A stretch of DNA of 40,301 bases from Actinomycetes bacterium. Its GTDB lineage: Bacteria > Actinomycetota > Acidimicrobiia > Acidimicrobiales > JAJYXR01. Below, piece by piece: positions 33,489-40,301 of this stretch. How positions within the stretch are numbered: the stretch's first letter is position 1; every line of letters begins with the position of its first letter. The stretch covers positions 1-40,301 of the forward strand of contig JAJYXW010000161.1 in assembly GCA_021801525.1 (NCBI GenBank). The letters are read 5' to 3'. The notes under the pieces were generated by a model. The model had not been told where the DNA came from and searched no databases. It was given only the letters and a program-made list of their open reading frames with translations. Position numbers and translations under genes: made by a program.

Positions 33489-35677
33489 GCGCCCGAGTGC
33501 GCCAGGCTGGTTGCCACTGCCTTCAGGTCGACCGGCTTGGGCGGGTGCGCCATCAGGTACTCCCAGATCTTGCGCACCACCGGCGCCGCCGACGCGTCCC
33601 CGTAGCCGGCCTGGGGGATCACCACGCAGGCGACGTACTTCGGAGCATTGGCAGGGGCGAAGCCGCAGTAAAGGCCGTTCGGCTGCTTGCCGTGCACACT
33701 GCCGGTGCCAGTCTTGCCGGCTATCGGGAACTTCGAGAACGGGAACCCGAGGAACGGAGGGTAGCCCGTCCCGAGCGGATTGGTCGTCTCCTCGATGAAG
33801 CCTTGGAGCATCGGGTCCCTGATGGACGGCGGCAAGCTCACATGGCCCATGACCTTCGGGGGGAAGACCCGCACCGTCTTGCCCGAAGCCGACACGATGC
33901 CGGCCGCCACCTGCGGCGCGTAGCGCGTGCCGCCGTTGGCGAAGGTTGCGTACGCGGTGGCCAGCTCGATGGGGGTGAGGGCCGTCTCGCCCTGGCCGAA
34001 GGCCATCTCCAGGTTGTCGCCCACGTACCATCCCCCACTCGGGTATGCCTTCGGGGCGAGCTGGTGCTGGCGCTGGCGGAGCGCGGGGCTGTCCACCTGC
34101 CCGGGCAGCTCCCCGGGGAGGTCGATACCCGTCAACTGCCCGAAGCTGTACTGCGCGGCAGTGTTCTGTATCGGCGTGAGCCCGTACTTCGCGCGATTGA
34201 CCCAGAACTGGTAGCCGATGTTGTAGAAGAAGTCGTCGTCCGAGGCAGCTATCGCTAGCGGCATCGTTATAGTGCCGAGGGCCTCGTACCCGGCATTGTG
34301 GAGCGTGCAGTGAGGACCGGTGCAGCCGGGAATAGTGAAGTGCCCCGAGTCGTAGTACGGGGTGTTCGCCGTCATGAGCCCCGTCTGCAGTGCTGCAGTC
34401 GCCGAGGCGATCTTGAAGGTCGAGCCCGGCGTGTAGGCGCCGTCGATCACGCGGTTGAGCAGCGGCTTGTGGCTCGTTGCTGACACGAGCTTGTCGTAGT
34501 TCGCGTACGAGATCCCGCCCACCCACACCGATGGGTTGTACGTCGGGTACGAGGCCATGGCTAGGACGTGGCCGTTGTTAGGGTCGAGGACCACGGCAGC
34601 TCCACTCGGCGCGACCTGGCCCTGGGAGCGGAGCTTCTTGATCTCGGCGGGGAGCGCCTGGTCGACCAGCTTCTGCAGGCCGAGGTCGAGCGTCAGCACC
34701 ACGTTGTCGCCCGGGACAGGAGGAGTCACGCCTAGGGTGCCTACGACCTGGCCCTGAGCGTCCACCTCTAGGCGCTTGGTCCCCGGGGTTCCCCTCAGCC
34801 ACTTCTGGAAGGAGGCCTCCACCCCACTCTGGCCGATCTGGTCGCCCTGCTGGTAACCCTGCCCCTTCAGAGCTGCAAGCTCGGCCTGGGTTATCTGGCC
34901 AAGGTAGCCGAGAAGGTGAGCTGCCGTCGTCCCCTGCGGGTAGGTGCGTACGCTCTGCGCCACAGCAGACACCCCAGGAAACTCTCCGGCGTGCTCCCTG
35001 ATGTAGACGAGGTCCGACAGCGGAGCGTTCGTGAGGATCGGAACCGGGCGGTAGGGACTGTAGCGAGGATCAGCCAGTAGAGCCTGGACCTGCGCTGGTG
35101 GCGCTCCGATGAGAGCGGCGAGGCGGCCCACCACGCCGGGGTGCTGCACCGCTGCCACTCTCGACAGCGTTATGGCCTCGGTGACCCGGTCCCCCGCGAG
35201 CACGCTTCCCGATCGCGAGACGATGAGGCCGCGAGGCGGCGACACACTTACTGCCCTCACCTGGTTGGAGACCACGACCTGGCTGAAGGAGGAGCTGTCG
35301 AGCACCTGCAGGTACCACAATCTGAGCACCATCCCAGCGAAGAGGGCGAAGACCACGAGCCCCACGACCTTCAGCCGGAGAGCTGGCCTCCCGGGCCCAG
35401 GTGCCTGAACGAACAGCTTGCGAACCAGCGAGCGGCGGGGGCGCATCCTCGGTGCTCTAGGCGCGCGCCGCTGCACCTGCCCGTGCAGCCGGGAACGAGG
35501 GTTGACATGGTGGCGCACCAGCCGGCTCGACCAATTCGACGACAGCCGCTTCGGCGACGGCAACGGGCCCGATCGCGTAGAACGGCTCGACGCTGCCCCG
35601 TCCACGCCCATGCCGCCCCATCGTGGGGTGCCGTCCGCCGGGCCGATGCGGCGAACCCAGCGCTTCCGCCTGCTCAC
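33485..35677 (-). CDS. mrdA: Penicillin-binding protein 2 (elongation transpeptidase)
   Basis: The protein has 730 residues from GTG 35677, which overlaps the mreD stop (GTGA); ATG 35446 would give a shorter, 653-residue form. A single membrane segment lies near residue 100 (VVGLVVFALFAGMVLRLWYLQ), followed by a pedestal domain. The transpeptidase has S419 in GSTFK, the SDD version of the SxN motif (AASDDDFFYN) and KTG at 655 (AGKTGTGS). The longer start adds about 77 Arg-rich cytosolic residues that are unusual for PBP2. It cross-links lateral-wall peptidoglycan with the Mre complex. No rodA follows. Confidence 0.93.
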   Translation of the reverse strand: MSRRKRWVRRIGPADGTPRWGGMGVDGAASSRSTRSGPLPSPKRLSSNWSSRLVRHHVNPRSRLHGQVQRRAPRAPRMRPRRSLVRKLFVQAPGPGRPALRLKVVGLVVFALFAGMVLRLWYLQVLDSSSFSQVVVSNQVRAVSVSPPRGLIVSRSGSVLAGDRVTEAITLSRVAAVQHPGVVGRLAALIGAPPAQVQALLADPRYSPYRPVPILTNAPLSDLVYIREHAGEFPGVSAVAQSVRTYPQGTTAAHLLGYLGQITQAELAALKGQGYQQGDQIGQSGVEASFQKWLRGTPGTKRLEVDAQGQVVGTLGVTPPVPGDNVVLTLDLGLQKLVDQALPAEIKKLRSQGQVAPSGAAVVLDPNNGHVLAMASYPTYNPSVWVGGISYANYDKLVSATSHKPLLNRVIDGAYTPGSTFKIASATAALQTGLMTANTPYYDSGHFTIPGCTGPHCTLHNAGYEALGTITMPLAIAASDDDFFYNIGYQFWVNRAKYGLTPIQNTAAQYSFGQLTGIDLPGELPGQVDSPALRQRQHQLAPKAYPSGGWYVGDNLEMAFGQGETALTPIELATAYATFANGGTRYAPQVAAGIVSASGKTVRVFPPKVMGHVSLPPSIRDPMLQGFIEETTNPLGTGYPPFLGFPFSKFPIAGKTGTGSVHGKQPNGLYCGFAPANAPKYVACVVIPQAGYGDASAAPVVRKIWEYLMAHPPKPVDLKAVATSLAHSGA

Positions 35678-36198
35678 CTTGCCGGCTCGGCGAAGGACGG
35701 CCGGGTCCTGCCGGCCGGGCGAAGCGCCCACGACACGAGGCGGACCGCGGGAAGCGCGAGAACGAACGACGCCGGCAGCGCCACCGCCAGGGCAGGGAAC
35801 AAGTCGTGATCGAGCATCGCAGGCTGGCCGAGCACGTAGCCGAGCATGGCATACAAACCGAGCGAAATGGCAGTCGCCCCCACCCCCCCGAAGAGAGGCA
35901 CCCACCATGCGGGGCGTACCAATCCAGAAGCAGCCATGCCGCTCAGGTAGCCCACCAGGCACCCGACAAGCGCGGACATGCCGAACGGCGTGGGAAGGAA
36001 CAGGTCCGCCACCAAGCCCGACACGAACCCGAAGGCTGCTCCCCGCTCCGGGCCGGCAACATACCCCGCGCCGAAGGGAAGCAGGACCATGAAGTCGGCG
36101 TGCGATCCCCGGAAACTGATGCGCACGAGGATCGCGTACTGGAGCACCACCGCCAGAGCAAGCACGAGCGAGCCCCGGGTCACCACTTGGCCCCTCAC
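35674..36198 (-). CDS. mreD: Rod shape-determining membrane protein MreD
   Basis: The protein has 174 residues from GTG 36198, with about five hydrophobic segments. FGMSALVGCLVGYLSG and the early RGSHADFMVLLPFGAGY with GFVSGLVADLFLPTPFG are typical of MreD. It should bridge MreC and the PBP2/RodA wall-synthesis machinery. Its start overlaps the stop of a seven-codon minicistron that begins at the mreC stop, so its translation appears coupled to mreC. Its own stop overlaps the mrdA GTG. Confidence 0.92.
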   Translation of the reverse strand: MRGQVVTRGSLVLALAVVLQYAILVRISFRGSHADFMVLLPFGAGYVAGPERGAAFGFVSGLVADLFLPTPFGMSALVGCLVGYLSGMAASGLVRPAWWVPLFGGVGATAISLGLYAMLGYVLGQPAMLDHDLFPALAVALPASFVLALPAVRLVSWALRPAGRTRPSFAEPAR

Positions 36199-36230
36199 GG
36201 TGAGGGCTCCGATTTCATGGTGAGGGCTCC
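36195..36230 (-). repeat. 20-nt junction duplication forming one minicistron between mreC and mreD
   Basis: GGAGCCCTCACC(A/G)TGA occurs twice, 20 nt apart, on the minus strand. The first copy is the end of mreC: its ATG 36218 overlaps the mreC stop. That ATG opens MKSEPSP-stop (36218-36195), whose TGA overlaps the GTG 36198 of mreD. The mreC protein and the minipeptide share the end EPSP. Confidence 0.93.
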
Positions 36231-37051
36231 CACTCGATGACGCTCACGTACTGCAGGCCGGCAAGGTCCACCTCCGGCTCTGCAGCCACATTCTCTTGCG
36301 TGGAGGAGCCGGACGCCGAGAAGGAGCGTACGAACGCCACGGGGATCCCCGGCGGATACGTGCCGCCCTGGAGCCCGCTCGTGAAGAGCACCTCGCCCTT
36401 GTGCAACCGTGTTCCCGGCGCCACGTAGTCCACCTGCAACGATCGCGAGCGCCCCTGCCCGGCAGCCAACGCGAGGCTCCCCTTGGCGCCTAGCGTCACG
36501 CCGACCTGCGAGCTCGTGCTGGTAATCAGAGAGACCGTACTGCCCGTGCTCCAAGCCTGCACCACCCTTCCCACGAGCCCGGCGCCTGCGACAACCGGCA
36601 TGCCGACGGCCACGCCTTGGGAGGTCCCCTTGTCGATCACGATCGTGCTCGCGAAGTTGGAGCTATTGGCGGCCACCACCTCGGCGTCCACTCGCGCCAG
36701 GCTGCCGGCCCACGGCAGGTGGTCGAGTGCGCTGATCGCCGCCATCCGGGCTCGCGTGGCCGCAACCTGGATGGCGTCACGCCTGAGAGCGCCGTTCTCG
36801 GCACGCAGCAGGGCATTCTCGCGTTCGAGGGCACCCGCGTTCGCGGCACCTGCGAGGAAGCCGGCCACCGGGTCCACTGCGGCGTCGACGGCAGAGCGGA
36901 TCGGGCTGAACGCATCCTCGGCTGTGGACCGGAGGGCCGGGATCACCCCGCTCGTGTCTCCGCGAAAGTCGAGGGTGATGATCGTGATCGATGCGAGGAC
37001 CAGCAGCACGAGAGTCAGCCGGGGACGGCGGGAAGGCCGTGTCCGGGGCAT
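36215..37051 (-). CDS. mreC: Rod shape-determining protein MreC
   Basis: The protein has 278 residues: a basic start, one membrane segment (LTLVLLVLASITIITLDF), a coiled coil (GALERENALLRAENGALRRDA) and two beta domains with VVAANSSNFASTIVIDKGTSQGV and VDYVAPGTRLHKGEVLFTSG. This is the MreC layout and length. It lies outside the membrane and organises PBP2. It starts 9 bases after the mreB stop and ends at the ATGA overlap with the minicistron before mreD. Confidence 0.94.
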   Translation of the reverse strand: MPRTRPSRRPRLTLVLLVLASITIITLDFRGDTSGVIPALRSTAEDAFSPIRSAVDAAVDPVAGFLAGAANAGALERENALLRAENGALRRDAIQVAATRARMAAISALDHLPWAGSLARVDAEVVAANSSNFASTIVIDKGTSQGVAVGMPVVAGAGLVGRVVQAWSTGSTVSLITSTSSQVGVTLGAKGSLALAAGQGRSRSLQVDYVAPGTRLHKGEVLFTSGLQGGTYPPGIPVAFVRSFSASGSSTQENVAAEPEVDLAGLQYVSVIEWEPSP

Positions 37052-37060
37052 CTCCGAGCG

Positions 37061-38089
37061 TCAGGAGGAGGAGGTGATGAGCACTTGCTTGAGCGCTTCG
37101 AACTCCTCGAGGCACTGGCCGCTTCCGATCGCCACGCAGTTGAGCGGGTCGTCGGCCACCACTATGCGCATGCCGGTCTCGCCCTGGAGCCGGGCGTCGA
37201 GGCCGTGCAGCAGCGCTCCTCCACCCGTGAGTACGATGCCCTGCTCCATGATGTCGGCCGCGAGCTCCGGCGGAGTCTTGTCGAGCGTCACCTTCACCGC
37301 GTCCACGATCGCGGAGACCGGCTCCTCGATGGCGCGCCGGATCTCGTCGGTGGTCACCACGATGGTCTTCGGAAGTCCCGACACGAGATCGCGGCCCCGG
37401 ATCTCTGCTTGTAGCTCCTCCTCCAGGGGATGAGCCGAGCCAAGAGCCATCTTTATCTCCTCGGCAGTGCGCTCGCCGAGGGCGAGGCTGTACTCCTTCT
37501 TTATGTAGGACATGATCGCCTCGTCGAGCTCGTCGCCGCCGATGCGGATCGACTGGCTGGCTACTATCCCGCCTAGAGAGATGACAGCGACCTCCGTGGT
37601 GCCGCCACCGATGTCGACGACCATGTTCCCCGTGGGCTCGTGCACCGGAAGGCCTGCGCCGATGGCGGCAGCCATGGGTTCCTCGATTATGTACGCGCGC
37701 CGTGCACCTGCGTACTCGGCAGCTTCCATCACCGCGCGCTGCTCGACTCCTGTGATGCCCGAGGGAACGCAGATCACCATCCGGGGCTTCGCGAAGCGGC
37801 GCTGGTGGACCCTCTGGATGAAGTACCGGAGCATCTTCTCGCAGATCTCGAAGTCCGCGATCACGCCGTCCTTCAGCGGCCGGATTGCCTGGATGTGGCT
37901 CGGCGTGCGACCGATCATCCGCTTGGCCTCCGCACCGACGGCCAAGGGCCTGCCGTCCTTGGTGTTGACCGCGACCACAGAGGGCTCGTTCAGGATGATC
38001 CCCCGCCCGCGTACGTAGACGAGCGTGTTCGCCGTGCCGAGGTCGACGGCCATGTCACGTCCGAGGAAGAAGAGGTGGTTGTCCGCCAT
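37061..38089 (-). CDS. mreB: Actin-like cell-shape protein MreB
   Basis: The protein has 342 residues from ATG 38089, with GGAAGGG about 8 nt upstream. Phosphate-1 motif is [14 protein letters not shown], phosphate-2 is [20 protein letters not shown] and the adenosine motif is [15 protein letters not shown]. Length and motifs are those of canonical MreB. It polymerises under the membrane and guides side-wall synthesis with MreC, MreD and PBP2, encoded directly downstream. This suggests a rod-shaped cell or one with a rod phase. Confidence 0.97.
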   Translation of the reverse strand: MADNHLFFLGRDMAVDLGTANTLVYVRGRGIILNEPSVVAVNTKDGRPLAVGAEAKRMIGRTPSHIQAIRPLKDGVIADFEICEKMLRYFIQRVHQRRFAKPRMVICVPSGITGVEQRAVMEAAEYAGARRAYIIEEPMAAAIGAGLPVHEPTGNMVVDIGGGTTEVAVISLGGIVASQSIRIGGDELDEAIMSYIKKEYSLALGERTAEEIKMALGSAHPLEEELQAEIRGRDLVSGLPKTIVVTTDEIRRAIEEPVSAIVDAVKVTLDKTPPELAADIMEQGIVLTGGGALLHGLDARLQGETGMRIVVADDPLNCVAIGSGQCLEEFEALKQVLITSSS

Positions 38090-38278
38090 GGATTGGACCC
38101 TTCCTTTGTCGAGTTGCCGGCGGGCGCCGGCTGGGCGAAGTCTCAATGGGGAGTGATTGCGTGGGTGGGGCTGCCCAAAAGGGTAGGCCACGACGGCGGC
38201 GGGCACAACTGCGCCCCCGCTACAGGCTCCCCAACCCGCTCGGGCAGCGCTCCAGGAGCAACCCGAAGCGCGACGTTG
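38090..38278. promoter_or_regulatory. Leader region of the mreBCD-mrdA operon
   Basis: This is the 189-base gap between ndk and mreB. At 38116-38131 GCCGGCGGGCGCCGGC is a near-perfect GC stem close to the mreB start. It may act in the leader or as an ndk terminator, but no T-tract follows. The promoter is not recognisable by eye. Confidence 0.35.
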
Positions 38279-38689
38279 CTACGCCAGTGCCGGGAAGAAC
38301 AGCCCTATCTCGCGCTCGGCGGCCTCTGCGGAGTCGGACCCGTGGACGAGGTTCTCGGTCAGCGTGCTCGCGAGATCGCCGCGGATGGTCCCCGGTGCCG
38401 CCTCTGCCGGATTGGTCGCGCCCATCATCGTGCGGACGATCTTCCAGGTGTCCGGGGGTCCCTCGACCACAACGAGCAGGGACGGGCCGCGGGTGATGAA
38501 CTCGACGAGATCCGCGTAGAACGCCTTGCCCTCGTGCTCCGCGTAGTGGCGTGACGCCGTGGCTTCGTCGATCGTCCGGAGCTCCGCCGCCACCAGGCGC
38601 AATCCCTTGTGCTCGAGGCGCGCGAGGATCTCTCCTGCCAAGCCGCGCTCTACGGCGTCAGGCTTGCAGATGACCAGTGTTGTTCTCAT
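38279..38689 (-). CDS. ndk: Nucleoside diphosphate kinase
   Basis: The protein has 136 residues from an ATG near 38689, preceded by GGAGAGAAAGAGAAG. RTTLVICKPDAVERGLAGEIL is the NDK start. The active-site His lies in ENLVHGSDSAEAAEREI, and MMGATNPAEAAPGTIRGD is present. It exchanges phosphate between NTPs and NDPs. It lies between folC and mreB, a frequent actinobacterial neighbourhood. Confidence 0.97.
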   Translation of the reverse strand: MRTTLVICKPDAVERGLAGEILARLEHKGLRLVAAELRTIDEATASRHYAEHEGKAFYADLVEFITRGPSLLVVVEGPPDTWKIVRTMMGATNPAEAAPGTIRGDLASTLTENLVHGSDSAEAAEREIGLFFPALA

Positions 38690-38791
38690 CTTCTCTTTCT
38701 CTCCGTGTCCACGGCCGCCGGTCCTACCCTGTGCTCCTCGCGGTGCTCCTCCTGGGGCTCCTCGCAACCATAACCGGCCCTCGGCGAGCCG

Positions 38792-40180
38792 TCATCGGGT
38801 AGCGCAAAGCGAACGTGCCGCACCCACCACGTACAGGGAGCCGGTCACCACCACCATGCCGTCGCTGCCGGCCATCTCCCTGGCCCGTGCCAGTGCAGCC
38901 CCCACCTGCTCGACCACGACCGACTCGATCCCGCACGCGCCGGCAGCCTCAGAGACAACCGCCGCCGGGAGGGCGCGCTCGCAGGGAGCGGTGCAGGCGA
39001 CCAGCGCTCCGACGCCCGCCGACGCCAAGGGGCGAAGCATCGCGCTCGGATCACGCCCTGTGAGCATCCCGACCACCGCCACGGTAGGCCCCGTCGCTCT
39101 CAGCTCCTCCGACAGCGCCCGGCCCAGAACCTCCATGCCTGCAGCGTTGTGCGCTCCGTCGAGCAACACGACGGGATCGCTGCCCGCGAGCTCGAGCCTT
39201 CCGGGGACACGCACCGACCCGAGCACCTCCCGGACCAGGCCGTCGTCGAGCGGAGAGCCGAAGAAGGCTTCCGCGGCAGCCAGGGCGCACGCGGCATTGC
39301 CGACCTGGTGTGCACCGTGCAGCGATATGAACAGGTCCTCGTAGCGGGCGCCCGGCGTGCGCAGGTCCACCAGGCGCCCACCGACGGCTACCTGGTCAGC
39401 CTCGCATCCGAAGTCCCGGTCCCGCACCCACGGCTCCAGGCTGCCGGACCTAGCGGCCTCGTCCTCGAAGATGCGAAGCAGCTCGGGGGAGGTCTCACCG
39501 ATCACCGGCCGGCAGCCGCTCTTCAGGATGCCGGACTTCTCGACGGCGATGTCCTTCAGCGTCGGCCCCAGCACCTCCACATGGTCGTAGCTGATGTTCG
39601 TGACGACGGCCACCTCCGGTGAGATCACGTTGGTAGCGTCCCACCTTCCCCCGAGCCCGACTTCGATCACCGCCACGTCCACCGCTACGTCCGCGAACCA
39701 CGCGAACCCGGCAGCGCTGAGCAGCTCGAAGCGCGTCGGACGGTCTGCAAGCAGTGTCTCGATCTGCGCCAGGCTGTACAGGACATCTCCGAGCTCTTCG
39801 TCGCTTATGGGCTCCTCGCCCCGGCAGATGCGCTCGTTCACGAGGGAAAGGTTGGGGCTCGTGTAGGTGCCTACCGAGAGACCCGTGGCGGCAATGAGGT
39901 TGCTCAGCATCCGGACTGTCGAGCCTTTCCCGTTCGTCCCCGTGACGTGCAGCGTCGGGTACGCGCGCTGCGGGTCGCCGAGCAAGCGGCAGAGCTCGAT
40001 GGATCGATCCAGGGTCGGCGCGCTTGCCCGGGCCGGCATGCCCGATTCGAAGTTGGTGTGGGAGTCGAGCCAAGCTACGAGCGAGTGCAGGTCGCCACGT
40101 AACGGCGTGACGCCCGCCGGCGCGCGAGCTGACCCTGCGGGCAGACCGGCGAGAGCGTCCGGCTGTAGTCGCTCCTTCAC
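38792..40180 (-). CDS. folC: Folylpolyglutamate synthase/dihydrofolate synthase
   Basis: The protein has 462 residues from GTG 40180. The P-loop is HVTGTNGKGSTVRML; TGLSVGTYTSPNLSLVNERI and EVGLGGRWDATNVI are family hallmarks, and VVLLDGAHNAAGME marks the C-terminal ligase domain. It adds glutamate to folates and may form dihydrofolate. The start overlaps the stop of an upstream open frame (GTGA), so it is probably the second gene of an operon. About 100 bases separate it from ndk, with a short CTCCT-rich repeat and no gene. Confidence 0.96.
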   Translation of the reverse strand: MKERLQPDALAGLPAGSARAPAGVTPLRGDLHSLVAWLDSHTNFESGMPARASAPTLDRSIELCRLLGDPQRAYPTLHVTGTNGKGSTVRMLSNLIAATGLSVGTYTSPNLSLVNERICRGEEPISDEELGDVLYSLAQIETLLADRPTRFELLSAAGFAWFADVAVDVAVIEVGLGGRWDATNVISPEVAVVTNISYDHVEVLGPTLKDIAVEKSGILKSGCRPVIGETSPELLRIFEDEAARSGSLEPWVRDRDFGCEADQVAVGGRLVDLRTPGARYEDLFISLHGAHQVGNAACALAAAEAFFGSPLDDGLVREVLGSVRVPGRLELAGSDPVVLLDGAHNAAGMEVLGRALSEELRATGPTVAVVGMLTGRDPSAMLRPLASAGVGALVACTAPCERALPAAVVSEAAGACGIESVVVEQVGAALARAREMAGSDGMVVVTGSLYVVGAARSLCATR

Positions 40181-40301
40181 CTGGAGACTTCTGCCTTCGC
40201 TGATCTAGAGGTCCGTCTCGCAAATAGCGTGACGTTGGCCGCCGGGCCAGGGGCGTCATCTGGCAAGGCCGAGGACGAAGGCGTAGCTGGAGCTACGTCG
40301 A
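40177..40301 (-). CDS. C-terminal end of an unidentified upstream gene
   Basis: A frame with no stop enters from the right edge and ends at 40177-40179, overlapping the folC GTG. The 41 visible codons end in LFARRTSRSAKAEVSR. The Pro/Ala/Ser-rich sequence is not diagnostic. In other actinobacteria valS often precedes folC, but nothing here proves it. Confidence 0.5.
   Translation of the reverse strand, partial: DVAPATPSSSALPDDAPGPAANVTLFARRTSRSAKAEVSR

Noticed and set aside
33435..34526. Second minus-strand frame inside mrdA
   Set aside because: It is out of frame with the SxxK and KTG motifs of PBP2 and has no recognisable domain.

Overview
The window is GC-rich DNA with tightly packed genes. 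Many genes join by 4-nt stop/start overlaps (ATGA, GTGA, TTGA). A WhiB-type Fe-S regulator, the order rne-rplU-rpmA-obg-proB-proA, several toxin-antitoxin genes of actinobacterial type and a surface protein built of SCP...LCVAVD repeats point to an actinobacterium. The presence of mreBCD/mrdA and the surface-protein type suggest an Acidimicrobiia-like lineage. This placement is inferred from recognised families; no search was run.

Layout. 1-4680 (-): a very long secreted protein cut by the left edge (signal region, seven propeller-like repeats, L-type-lectin-like domain, six DUF11-like repeats, IPT/TIG domain). 4.7-7.5 kb: accessory stretch with a small two-CxxC protein, a WhiB protein, an RHH/PIN toxin-antitoxin pair, a decayed PIN gene and a HicAB pair. 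7.7-10.8 kb (-): PerR-like regulator, rubrerythrin, GlpC-like Fe-S protein and DUF3501, probably a peroxide-response operon. 10.9-15.9 kb (+): glpD, an alkyl-DHAP-synthase-like flavoprotein and glpK. 16-20.2 kb (+): MoxR ATPase, DUF58 and transglutaminase/TgpA. 20.2-24.8 kb (-): histidine phosphatase, CoxE-like VWA protein, a second MoxR ATPase and proA. 24.9-40.2 kb (-): proB, obg, rpmA, rplU, rne, the TIGR03936/TIGR03960 radical-SAM pair, mrdA, mreD, mreC, mreB, ndk, folC and the tail of one further gene.

The most unusual signal lies between genes rather than in them. At three junctions a short segment containing the stop/start overlap has been duplicated in tandem with period 17 (glpD to the flavoprotein, five extra units), 14 (TIGR03960 to DUF2344, three extra units) or 20 nt (mreC to mreD, one extra unit). 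All three periods equal 2 modulo 3. This is exactly the length class for which each start codon opens a tiny ORF whose stop overlaps the next start, so an unbroken chain of translationally coupled minicistrons joins the two genes. Two further junctions (flavoprotein to glpK; second moxR to VWA) carry repeat-built leader ORFs that end on or next to the following start codon. I read this as a recurring, copy-number-variable translational relay, or as the footprint of repeat expansion filtered by translational coupling.

In-frame tandem repeats also occur inside rne, obg, the second moxR and DUF58, so short-repeat expansion is general in this genome. No rRNA, tRNA, CRISPR array, insertion sequence or phage gene was seen.
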